Positions 25,201-33,197 of a stretch of DNA of 64,000 bases are shown here, in pieces. The DNA comes from Tritrichomonas musculus. Lineage: Eukaryota > Parabasalia > Tritrichomonadida > Tritrichomonadidae. Made by a program: the position numbers and the translations under genes. Positions within the stretch are counted from its first letter, which is position 1, and every line of letters begins with the position of its first letter. Location: assembly GCA_039105265.1 (NCBI GenBank), contig JAPFFF010000052.1, forward strand, positions 930,001-994,000. Reading direction: 5' to 3'. The notes below the pieces were generated by a model that was not told where the DNA came from, did no database searches, and saw only the letters and a program-made list of their open reading frames with translations.

Positions 25201-27797
25201 ATGCAGATGATGGATTATATGTTTATGCTGACCTAAATATTAATGGAAATATAACTGAATTAAAATGGGATTGTCATCCTACTCATTGTATTAATTCAGG
25301 TGTTATGCATACCTATGGGTCAAATCCTTGTCTCGAATCATTTAATTATCATCGAGAAAAAAGGCATTCCATTAAAATCATTGAAGGATTTAATCATAAG
25401 AACATTCGAATATATATAGAGAAAGAATTATTTGATTTTGATGTGAAAGTTAATCCATTCGATATAATTATTCAACAACAATTTTATGAAGTAGAGCCAG
25501 ACCCAAGAAAATGCACTACCATATCGACAGATTATAATATTTATTCATCAAAGATTATATGGGCTGATAATATCATGACTATGCGTCGAGATTTAAATGT
25601 TGTTGGTGGAATCACAGATATATTAGCCTATGATTATGCTTTATTGAAACAGACAGTTGATAATCTAGTTGAACAAATGAGAATTCAAGCCATGTATAAT
25701 GAATATACTGATAGTATTAAACAAGGTGTAGCAGTTGCGAATAGTATATTAAATATTTTAGCATCAACAGTTTGTATTGCAAGTGCCCTTTCAACATTAA
25801 ATATGTCCAATAACTCTGTAACTATTAATACATATCAAACAAGACCTTTCCCAGCAGGTCCAGGAGGAAATGGTGGAGGAGGTGGTGGTGGTGGTGGTTA
25901 TCCAGGTGATGGAGGTAGTGGCTTTCAAGGTAAGTTTTTGGTGAATGTTGATTTGAAGGCTGATAAGATGACTATGGAAAGATTTTTACCAATAACAACA
26001 ACTGTTCAAAATCCTGTTGCTGGAGCTATTTCATCATTCTCAGCTACACAGGTTGTCCTTTCGACAACACATGCACTGACTCAGTTAGGAAATGCTATTG
26101 CTACACTTGGTTCGAATGTCTTACACTTCTTTAGGAATAGACCAGATACAAATGGAACTGAAACATTAAATATTAATTCATCCTCGATTACAATAACTGA
26201 TAATGATACTGATAATGCAACAAATACTATCACAACCACTGAGCAATCATTAGAGAGAACTCATAGAGAAGTTCAGCCACAGGTTGTTACAGATGAAACA
26301 GATGAGATTCGAACAGATATAACTGTACCACAGACTACAATGACAAATACAGCTTCAACTACGATTGCACTTAGGAATCAAGTTCCTGTTATCAATATAT
26401 CTGGAATCCAGTATACCTTAGAAGATATTGCAGATATGACAAGAGAAGAACGAAATGCATTAGTTGCTAGTCATCCTGATATCTTACGTATCCAATATCA
26501 TGGAAGAGAGTGGTTTAATGTGTATGATTTGTTTTATAATGACCAACTCATTATCCATAATAATGTATTTCAACGAAGGACTCTAATAAGACCAGCTGAT
26601 ATTGAGATGACAGATAGAATACATAGAGCTACTGATAATAATTGGTCAATAGAATGGGAAGGAACAACATACACAGCGAGAGATATTGAACAATTATCTA
26701 TGCAAGACAGATTAAATTTACCATTTGTACAAAATGGAGATATTGGATTAGAACCTTACTTGAATGACCAAACAATGGAAGCATGGATAAATATTATTGA
26801 TCATAGAGGAGAGACTATTGATCCAATTGTTGCTACTATTGATTATTCAGCACCAACTACAGCAAATATTAGTGGAGGTCAAGTACGATTTGTTGGAATA
26901 AATTCACAGATAGAAGTCAATGCAAATGGAGTTAGATATCAGCATTATGACCTTGTTGCCACAACAGATACTTGGACAGTACCAGGAACAACACCAGCAA
27001 TAACAGCAAGAATGATAGAACAAATGAGTGATGAACAAAGAGGAGAACTAATGGATAATATTTATTCTCATGGTAATCTTTTAGCTTTTAATGACACATT
27101 AGATGAAACAACTGGTGAAGAAATAACACAAGTACTATATAATGGAAATGTAGTTGCTACAATAGATAGAAGAAGACTACATGTAATTAATATTGTGAAT
27201 GGAGTGATAGAAATGTACCAACAAGATGGTGTTATAAGTGCAACTACCCAGGTTATTATGGGAGCAGTAGGTTATGTTGCTAGAAGGTTCTTACATGGTC
27301 AATGGCAGTTTGTTAGACATCATCCTGGTGATGCAGCAGCTATAGCAGGAGTAGCAGCAGAAGCATATGTAGCAAATAGAATAGGATTATTTAATATTCC
27401 AAGTTGGTTCCGTCGTAATGATAACCCAGAGACATTAGCAGAGGAAGATGTATTAGAAAAGATTCTTGCATGGGCATATCATGAAGAAACAGATGATGAA
27501 CCTGAACTTGAAATAACAATGAAGGATGCTGATAAGATGATGGTTTCATTTGATACATGTATTAATATTGCAAAGACATATCGCGATACTTTAAAGGGTA
27601 CAATAGCATTCATGTGCGAGAAAATCAAAGAGCTTGAAAATAAGTCAAGTACAAAACATCCATTAGAAGATATAGATATGACTGCTTATATTACTAAAGT
27701 AGAAGTGAAGGAAATGATAGACCAGAAGGATGCATATATTGATACTCTTGAGGCAAGACTTGCAGCACTTGAAGCTAAATGTGCTAACATCGAATGA
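22269..27797 (+). CDS. Giant fibre-like structural protein A (Polinton)
   Basis: 1842 residues, among the largest proteins of such elements. Parts in order: an N-terminal region; an acidic Gly/Asn-rich stretch (about 365-400); an LC8-like motif, IGIQTEQ (470-476); two Trp-rich modules of about 110 residues each (FVWDVGHREWIAI and FVWDIDHREWVAI); a region of about 330 residues shared with the next gene (from LKESDQLYLYRPSK to ADNIMTMRRDL); a hydrophobic segment (about 1155-1180); a Gly run; several short modules with ExxRxxL-type patterns; and a C-terminal coiled coil. It looks like a virion fibre, spike or tape-like protein (inference). No family recognised. Confidence 0.7.
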   Translation: MSIKLYSLQSSEAEKLKDKNIEISVNDEGNIDIIRNEDPDDYPTFSCLYNKAEVDERVVGNHIENGGKLDGFGNVPITNKFANYLKYVFKGPEQTPQLEDSLPEKAESHKELIKDELCVNTFNEFIEEESKTCEAIHEMYTELMCAADGYEQIAFDEQTGQSKAVHYLQYPKSIPTPTPDGVYYKTYHNLADMMISMIENDKTTQITKRILYETFNEKTWEKFISGIIQYHYSLQEQSLKKVGYKYKGCTDLIEADQIVEVKSPREFFETYTQNLKDNNKNKDQYAKAMLGLYLYNVILHSGITYYYTHRNANGMKVDVVPPGGQDYLNITLGQCLNLVFEIIKDIVNSHNALFDYVVTIKSCNCKHDNQGGNQGGNEGNGEEEDDNQGGNEGGDNEGGDNDSNLIQYMNVGLQAVNQLSGYLLHNIANLGNNVASLRFQNEVESFTQEMFDYEIYDNGLDEMNRQYQSIGIQTEQPTRQRESLFNDSYVWCTVFRMWTSFAVYNIPNQFGWRTNSAFGAPWNFVWDVGHREWIAIAPHEEDVPAGWRINPKGNEIAQTIVQHNIHWEGEMIYNPDRGQWEYYPPEESIVVPEQPGPVINIVPEQNRNAVLRPTYVWSLESGRWVNSMTIANMPRSHPNDNNDWRRDVSLQAPANFVWDIDHREWVAIRNNVSDMLYDRDWRTNRDIGDIAVRHYQEHFLQGIGELVWNDDYNSYVYQCNEISPLSLSLEDKSNSGAIAIPDQITSTEAWDKILDCMGIPVINNPNEIDEKNPVLGKYIIKGDLKVNGKIICDSIPSGGTTTTDSKYFTLKESDQLYLYRPSKTYEESNYYCMRWDIDKDYDIPLNLVFRFKDYLFGHNWELTWDGKNWTGNNCQNMCTEKISYMNTNNGAPALTIKHNERIGRWIKGTIKEDLTDDDNYAHILKDYLTNWRVVKKDGTILSEGITATFDSSGSGTFTQDGYKYEQARMYVDAPSGLNADDGLYVYADLNINGNITELKWDCHPTHCINSGVMHTYGSNPCLESFNYHREKRHSIKIIEGFNHKNIRIYIEKELFDFDVKVNPFDIIIQQQFYEVEPDPRKCTTISTDYNIYSSKIIWADNIMTMRRDLNVVGGITDILAYDYALLKQTVDNLVEQMRIQAMYNEYTDSIKQGVAVANSILNILASTVCIASALSTLNMSNNSVTINTYQTRPFPAGPGGNGGGGGGGGGYPGDGGSGFQGKFLVNVDLKADKMTMERFLPITTTVQNPVAGAISSFSATQVVLSTTHALTQLGNAIATLGSNVLHFFRNRPDTNGTETLNINSSSITITDNDTDNATNTITTTEQSLERTHREVQPQVVTDETDEIRTDITVPQTTMTNTASTTIALRNQVPVINISGIQYTLEDIADMTREERNALVASHPDILRIQYHGREWFNVYDLFYNDQLIIHNNVFQRRTLIRPADIEMTDRIHRATDNNWSIEWEGTTYTARDIEQLSMQDRLNLPFVQNGDIGLEPYLNDQTMEAWINIIDHRGETIDPIVATIDYSAPTTANISGGQVRFVGINSQIEVNANGVRYQHYDLVATTDTWTVPGTTPAITARMIEQMSDEQRGELMDNIYSHGNLLAFNDTLDETTGEEITQVLYNGNVVATIDRRRLHVINIVNGVIEMYQQDGVISATTQVIMGAVGYVARRFLHGQWQFVRHHPGDAAAIAGVAAEAYVANRIGLFNIPSWFRRNDNPETLAEEDVLEKILAWAYHEETDDEPELEITMKDADKMMVSFDTCINIAKTYRDTLKGTIAFMCEKIKELENKSSTKHPLEDIDMTAYITKVEVKEMIDQKDAYIDTLEARLAALEAKCANIE

Positions 27798-27816
27798 GAA
27801 GTTTTATTTAACTAAA

Positions 27817-30414
27817 ATGAGTGATACTACTACAAGATTTAAAGGAGATATACAGTTTAAGATAGGGGATGCTACTCGAAAAGGTAGCCAGTTATTAACC
27901 TTGGGTGACTTAGATAACTATGTACAGACAGGTCATTTATTTAATGAGGTCGAAGGTTTACCAGAAGTTGATATTAAAAATAAAAATATACAGTATGTAT
28001 CATTTGAGTCTTCAACAACAACTTACAATATCCTTAAGTTTGTTAATTTGCCTGAAGACTTCATGAATAAGCTCAACGAAATAAAAACCCAGACTAATAT
28101 ATTTAAGATAGTATTGAGGAAGAATATAGTATATGATACAAGTGGTAATTTAGTCAAGGAGTTCTACATATATGTTAAGGATGGTCAAGTATATTCTCCT
28201 TTGATAACTAAAAGTAGTAATGGATGCAGTATAAATAATAGTACCATTATGGGATATATGAATATAGCTTTTGATAGTAAACTAGACTTCAACCCATATA
28301 CCTTGTGGCTGAATGGGGAGTTGAGCATAATGAATGAATATATAACTGATTCTTTACAGACAGAGAAGGCAATAAAGTGTTCTATAATAAAAGCTGATAA
28401 TGCATTAAGTTTACGTAAAAGCGATGTACTATACTTATATAAGCCTACATCAACTAGTCAGGTTGTGATAGATAACAAGAAGTATTGGTTACTTCAATGG
28501 AACATAGATACTGGATATACTATACCTAATGACTTAGAGTTTAGGTTTAATGAGTATTGTTTTGGTAATAAGTGGTTTTTATCATGGGATGGTACAAAAT
28601 GGGTAGGTGATAACATACAAGGTCATATCAATGGTAGATTAGTTAATGGATTAAATAAGGAGAATGAGTATGGTGAAGATGGTACCTACATACAAGTCAA
28701 GAGGAGTGAGAGGAACATGAAACTGATTAATAAGCCTAATGACTACTCTCCTGATAACCTACTACATTACATGATTCATGGAGGTAAGTGCAAAATAGAC
28801 TGTTTTGTAAAATTAAAGACAGGGGAGATAGAACCTTTTTCGAAATATGGTCTAGGATATCAAACAAGTCAAGGAGGTACAAAAGATGGATATGATATAG
28901 AAGCAATAAGGTGCTATAAGATGAATAATGCTACTAATAAATTAGAAACTAGTGCTATTGATGAACTCTACCTTGATATTACCCTTGAAGGTTCTAAAAA
29001 TGCAAATAGGTTCTCAGTTCGACCTACTGGAAAAGAAGGCAATGGAGGAGACAAGGTATGGTTGTTCTTACATGGTGTACTTGATTCATGTGAAAAGCTT
29101 GAATATACATATGCAGCTTCGACTACTAATGACTCAAGGGATATTAAGATATATTTAGCTGATGAATATGTTGACCCAATAGATGAGGTTCATTGGGATT
29201 CAACTACTAACCCATTCGAGTATATCATTAAGCAGCAATTTTATGAAGTATCCCCAAATCCTAATGGGGCAACGACCTTATATACTGATTATAATATTAC
29301 CTCCTCTAAGATAATTACAGCTGATAATATTACTACTATGAGGAGTGATTTAAACTTAGTTACCAACAATGTAGATGTTATTAGCTATGATGTTAACGAA
29401 ATGAACACTGTTATGGAAAGCTTAAAAGGTAGAGTATCAAGGACTGAACAAGTTACTCAACATCTGGAGGATGATGTAGATAATTTACGTATAGTCTCAT
29501 GGACTGCATTAGCTTTTGGGGTTGCAGGTACTGCAGGGTCAATAGGTTCTATTGGTATGCAGCTATTTCCAGATGGTATAAGCTTTCCTACCATAAAAGG
29601 TGGAGGATTCCTTAAAAGGTTATTCTCTCATAAGTCAACCAAAGGTATGAGTGATTTGGTTAGAAATAGCATTAACTTCATGTCAGGTACTACAGCAAGA
29701 AGCATAACCAAAGATATAACACCTATCATTACCTGGTGTGAGGAAGAGTATAAGCAACTTGATGAACTACCTTTTACTGATGAGAATGACAACCCTGATA
29801 CTGGAACCTTGACATTAAGTGGTGCTATGGATATCAGCAATATGTTTAGGGACTCACTCAAGCCTTGTTTCAAGTTGTTAGCTGAGAAGGTCAATGAGCT
29901 AGAGGCTGAGTTTGATAATTACCCTACTGTGGATGAAGCTAATGAAGGTCTAGATGTACTTATACGTAGGATAGAGACATTAGAGGGTGAAAATATCGCA
30001 TTAAAAGATACTATAGCAGCAATGGAAGCTAGGTTAACTGCATTAGTGAATAAATTAACGCGAATTAAGTATACATTCAACGTACCAAATAGTACTAGCA
30101 TTCGTTACCAATTCGAACAACCATTTGATGCATATGAGGCAACCCTCTATTTGACATATCATGAAAACAAAAATAATGTTACCAGTGAAAAAGAAATTAA
30201 AATTAATATATCATTCAATGTTAAAAATTCACCTACGAGTGAATATCAATGTGAACCAACTAAGATCTGGTTAAACAATATTGAATTTCCATTAAGTAGT
30301 GGCAATTTAGTGGTCAATGCAACCGCTAATTTCATAGCGATTAATTCGACATTCTTTACATCAAATGGTATCTTACTTGAAGATAACACTAAGAATGAGA
30401 TACATTCATTATAA
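27817..30414 (+). CDS. Giant fibre-like structural protein B, paralogue of A (Polinton)
   Basis: 865 residues from the ATG at 27817, preceded by GTTTTATTTAACTAAAATG; the open frame upstream overlaps gene A and is ignored. The central part matches gene A (LRKSDVLYLYKPTSTS, then YNITSSKIITADNITTMRSD). A hydrophobic segment (about 560-590) and a coiled coil (MDISNMFRDSLKPCF, then IAAMEARLTALVNKL) follow, also as in A. It then has an extra beta-rich C-terminal domain of about 125 residues absent from A, which could be a receptor-binding head (inference). The gene ends at the inner edge of the right terminal repeat. Confidence 0.7.
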   Translation: MSDTTTRFKGDIQFKIGDATRKGSQLLTLGDLDNYVQTGHLFNEVEGLPEVDIKNKNIQYVSFESSTTTYNILKFVNLPEDFMNKLNEIKTQTNIFKIVLRKNIVYDTSGNLVKEFYIYVKDGQVYSPLITKSSNGCSINNSTIMGYMNIAFDSKLDFNPYTLWLNGELSIMNEYITDSLQTEKAIKCSIIKADNALSLRKSDVLYLYKPTSTSQVVIDNKKYWLLQWNIDTGYTIPNDLEFRFNEYCFGNKWFLSWDGTKWVGDNIQGHINGRLVNGLNKENEYGEDGTYIQVKRSERNMKLINKPNDYSPDNLLHYMIHGGKCKIDCFVKLKTGEIEPFSKYGLGYQTSQGGTKDGYDIEAIRCYKMNNATNKLETSAIDELYLDITLEGSKNANRFSVRPTGKEGNGGDKVWLFLHGVLDSCEKLEYTYAASTTNDSRDIKIYLADEYVDPIDEVHWDSTTNPFEYIIKQQFYEVSPNPNGATTLYTDYNITSSKIITADNITTMRSDLNLVTNNVDVISYDVNEMNTVMESLKGRVSRTEQVTQHLEDDVDNLRIVSWTALAFGVAGTAGSIGSIGMQLFPDGISFPTIKGGGFLKRLFSHKSTKGMSDLVRNSINFMSGTTARSITKDITPIITWCEEEYKQLDELPFTDENDNPDTGTLTLSGAMDISNMFRDSLKPCFKLLAEKVNELEAEFDNYPTVDEANEGLDVLIRRIETLEGENIALKDTIAAMEARLTALVNKLTRIKYTFNVPNSTSIRYQFEQPFDAYEATLYLTYHENKNNVTSEKEIKINISFNVKNSPTSEYQCEPTKIWLNNIEFPLSSGNLVVNATANFIAINSTFFTSNGILLEDNTKNEIHSL

Positions 30415-30419
30415 GGAGG

Positions 30420-30661
30420 TAGGTATGAGATTCTCGGGGCAGGTACCTGTGCCGTTTCATAGATGGGCGGTTGTGGGGTGGGGTACCTGTGCCGTTTCAT
30501 TGATGGTAGGCGTTGAGGTGGGTGGGTGGGATAACATGAAAAGAAGAAGAAGTTTTTTTTTTTATTTTTCTTTTTTATTTTTTTTTTTTATTTTTTTTAA
30601 CTAGTTCGTGTTGACGCGTGGGCAGCCTGTGCCCCGCGGAAACCGACTAGTATATACTACT
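30420..30661 (-). repeat. Right terminal inverted repeat of the Polinton
   Basis: Inverse copy of the left terminal repeat with the same GC-rich blocks, A/T-rich centre and internal 20-bp direct repeat. It begins 6 bp after the stop of the last gene. The outer end reads CTAGTATATACTACT. Confidence 0.93.
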
Positions 30662-30662
30662 A

Positions 30663-30954
30663 AAGTAAACCATGCAAAGATAATTATTTTAGAATGTCTT
30701 TTCCTAAAGCTCAAACAAATTCAAAAAACTCACTAAATAAAAGCGATTTACAAAATAATTCTTTTATTAATTCCAGTATGTTTTATTTTTCTTATAAATA
30801 AATGAATTATTGATAGTTTTTTCATCATGTCAACTATATGCTGGAATTTGTACGATAGTTATTTCGTAAATCGCTTTTATTTAGTGAATTTGTCGAATTT
30901 GCTTGAGTTTTAGGAAAAAATATTAAAAATGAATAATCTTTGCTTGGTTTGCTT
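30663..30954. mobile_element. Hairpin (MITE-like) element abutting the Polinton
   Basis: A 292-bp segment whose two ~98-bp arms are inverted copies at roughly 85% by eye. For example, CACTAAATAAAAGCGATTTAC on the left arm has its inverse on the right, and the outer ends read AAGTAAACC and GGTTTGCTT. About 95 bp lie between the arms. It has no coding capacity. The family is unassigned and no clear target-site duplication is visible. It begins 2 bp after the Polinton end. Confidence 0.7.
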
Positions 30955-31652
30955 ATCCATGATGCTTTATAATAAACAATAAAAATGGAAAAAGTGATTT
31001 GAACAAATTGGGAATAGAATTTTTAATCTCAATATGAAGAAAATTAGAAAACAATTTCCTGCATAAACTCATAATTTTCAAAATTTTGAAATTCGCCTTT
31101 TAGGTAAAAAATAATTCGCCTTTTAGGTTAAAATAATTCATATCACTTGTGATATGAATATAAAAAATGATAAATTTCGAGTTCTTTTTCATGAAATATA
31201 AATTACTTATATAATCCTATTTAAAAATAATATAAATAAAAAAATAAAAAAAAAATTGTTTTTTGAATTAAGTTAACCAGATTAGGATTCAATTTTTTAC
31301 AAAAAAATAATTTATTTTTATCTTAAATTCCTCTCGAAAAATATGTCGTTTTTATATTATATTTATCACTAATACTATCATATAAAAATTATATTTTGAA
31401 AGAAAAATGATCTGTCGAGTGGATAGAAGTTTCCATACCTTTGATTACAATTCAATTTATTAACTTTTTCATAACTTTTATTTTTATTTTGTGAATATCT
31501 TTGTTTCCCTATGATATTTCTTTTTGGTTTCTTATTAAGAATTATTCAATATATAATATTATATTTATATTTATATAAAATAAGTCGAAAAAAATCTTTG
31601 TCATAACCGTCTCTCCGTTCTCCTTTAACAAGTATGATAGATAAAAAATGTT
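30955..31652. other. AT-rich intergenic stretch
   Basis: No gene recognised. It contains a two-copy direct repeat (ATTCGCCTTTTAGGT at about 31091 and 31115) followed at once by the palindrome at 31137-31158. The rest is A/T-rich. Confidence 0.6.
31137..31158. repeat. Short palindrome TTCATATCA-N4-TGATATGAA (second copy)
   Basis: Same 9-bp stem as at 4928-4949, with loop CTTG. The stem extends by one more A-T pair. Confidence 0.7.
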
Positions 31653-32753
31653 TTAGAAAAGGTCAAAGCTATCAGTATTAAGTGCTAGTGCAAATTTCTG
31701 ATTTAATTGTTCTTCGCTTGCATATTTAGGTAAAATAAGTCTTTTAAACGAAGTATGTGCAATAGGTAAATAGTCATTTCTCCCATTTGATACTTCAATA
31801 GAAAATATTTCACCGCTCAATGGAATTGTATAACAGCATGTCACAAACATAAGTAGTTTTTCCAAGTCTTCATTATTCCATTTTGAGATTGCATCGAAAA
31901 AGAGTTGTACGGCTTGAGAATCTTCTGGGCTATGAGCTGTAAAGCTTATACGCTTTTTAAGATCATTTACATCTATTTGTCTTGCTGAAATTAAATATTG
32001 GAGATCACCAATTGAAATATTTTTTATTTCATTGTGAGGTATTAAGGAATCGAATCCTCTACAAAATGCATCAATTTGCTGTTGAATTGATTTGGTTAAT
32101 AAGTAATTTGTTAAAGTATCAATATATTCATTTTTGTTTTCGTTTGTAACCTTAATGCTGCCACCATTTGGAATTAAGTCAACATCAGTAAATCCACGTA
32201 GTGTTTTTACACTTGTTTCAAAGTAAAGATCAAGATCTTTTGGGTCATTATCCTTTAAAAATATAAGTGATTTGTATAGATTTTCGTCATAGTTCTTTAT
32301 ATCTTCAACATCAATTGGGATGCGAAGAATATGTTTGAGGAAAAATGTAGAAAACCTAACATTAATAGATATATTATGTATCAAAGCTAATGCGAAAATT
32401 TTGCCCGAAAATTCAAAATATTTCTGAAAATCAGGTAATTCACTTGAGCTGTTTGATGGATAATAATAATATTCAGGTGAACAAGAAAAAAATTTTGTAA
32501 CAATATCTCTCATCAACAAAACAATCCATTCTTTAGTAAAGGATCCAGCATCAATACCAACTTCATCTTTAAATTGAATATTGAATCTTCCTAAAAAAGG
32601 TGCTTTTTCATTATATGGAAGTTGATTATAAGAATCTTCAAAAATATTAAAACGATTTAACACAAGATTAATTTGTAAGTCTTTATTAACCTTTGCTTTT
32701 ATTTGGTTTTGGAAATCAACAATATTCTTGTTTGCTTGATCATTCATTGTCAT
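31653..32753 (-). CDS. Standalone HECT-domain protein with Ser at the catalytic Cys position
   Basis: 366 residues, nearly all HECT domain. Typical segments are GRFNIQFKDEVGIDAGSFTK, FEFSGKIFALALIH, TLRGFTDVDLIPNGG and the C-lobe LPIAHTSFKRLILPKY. HECT E3 ligases carry ubiquitin on the Cys of a TCF motif; here the codon at 31749-31751 (minus strand) reads TCG, giving TSF (Ser335). The acidic/hydrophobic C-terminal tail remains. The first ATG is at 32753; the frame upstream lacks an ATG. Most HECT ligases have long substrate-binding N termini, while this one has about 35 residues. It may be a non-catalytic regulator or a recently inactivated copy. The stop is followed by TAAAA. Confidence 0.88.
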   Translation of the reverse strand: MTMNDQANKNIVDFQNQIKAKVNKDLQINLVLNRFNIFEDSYNQLPYNEKAPFLGRFNIQFKDEVGIDAGSFTKEWIVLLMRDIVTKFFSCSPEYYYYPSNSSSELPDFQKYFEFSGKIFALALIHNISINVRFSTFFLKHILRIPIDVEDIKNYDENLYKSLIFLKDNDPKDLDLYFETSVKTLRGFTDVDLIPNGGSIKVTNENKNEYIDTLTNYLLTKSIQQQIDAFCRGFDSLIPHNEIKNISIGDLQYLISARQIDVNDLKKRISFTAHSPEDSQAVQLFFDAISKWNNEDLEKLLMFVTCCYTIPLSGEIFSIEVSNGRNDYLPIAHTSFKRLILPKYASEEQLNQKFALALNTDSFDLF

Positions 32754-33111
32754 TTTCGTCTTTTTAAAAAAATAATAATTTTGACAATTTTGTATCAAAA
32801 TTTCGTAATAAAAAAGAGGTAAGAGAACTCTTTCAAATTTAGATATTTATTTATTTAGGCAAAATAATATATAATTAATATATAATTATATATTATTTGG
32901 TTTACTACGAGTAATATTATAATGATTTTAAAATTGAATATGGCCAACGTTGAAGAAATTGATCAACGAGAGACGGTTTAAAACGCCATCGTTGACAACG
33001 TTCACTTCGTTTTTTCAACGTCAACGTCAACAAATAAACGATTTATTCAATTCGTTGAATCAATTTCTAACAAAAAAAAATATATAATAAATTATTTAAT
33101 TTCATTTTAAA
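32754..33111. other. Intergenic region with an imperfect inverted repeat
   Basis: No gene. Within it, 32950-33070 is an imperfect inverted repeat: AGAAATTGATCAACGA on the left pairs with the inverse TCGTTGAATCAATTTCT on the right. Several CAACGT/AACGTTG motifs lie between. It could be a small decayed element. Confidence 0.5.
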
Positions 33112-33197
33112 TTTGAAAAAGTCAATTTTAAATGGTAATTGCTTGTTCCTATAAATATAGTAACTATATGTTTAAATTTTGAATGACTTTCTGATCT
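33112..33197 (-). pseudogene. Relic of the BTB-like gene's 5' end
   Basis: This 86-bp stretch matches 4486-4572, the start of the BTB-like/LRR gene (shared AAAAAGTCAATTTTAAATGG, GCTTGTTCCTATAAA and ATGTTTAAATTTTGAAT blocks), in the same orientation. It is short and diverged, and is joined directly to the glycosyltransferase relic. Confidence 0.65.

Larger units (their letters stand above)
4963..30661. mobile_element. Polinton/Maverick element, looks whole (25.7 kb)
   Basis: Bounded by inverted repeats of about 240 bp that start AGTAGTATATACTAG and are nearly identical. Inside are all hallmark genes of the family: protein-primed DNA polymerase B, retroviral-type integrase, FtsK/HerA-type packaging ATPase, adenain/Ulp1-type protease and capsid candidates, plus an HNH gene, two giant fibre-like genes and about nine small unknowns. 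Most genes lie on the plus strand; four lie on the minus strand. All core reading frames are long and open and the terminal repeats have barely diverged, so the insertion looks recent. No target-site duplication is clear: the flanking six bases differ (ATTGAC left, AAAGTA right). Trichomonad genomes are known to be rich in Mavericks. Confidence 0.95.

Noticed and set aside
30365-30604. 79-residue ORF across the right terminal repeat
   Set aside because: It overlaps the last gene and the terminal repeat, and ends in poly-Phe from the T-run.
4965-30659. TATATA as target duplication of the Polinton
   Set aside because: The bases beyond it (AGTAG / CTACT) are also inverted, so the TATATA is better read as part of the terminal repeat. 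The palindromic tip makes a direct repeat appear by chance.
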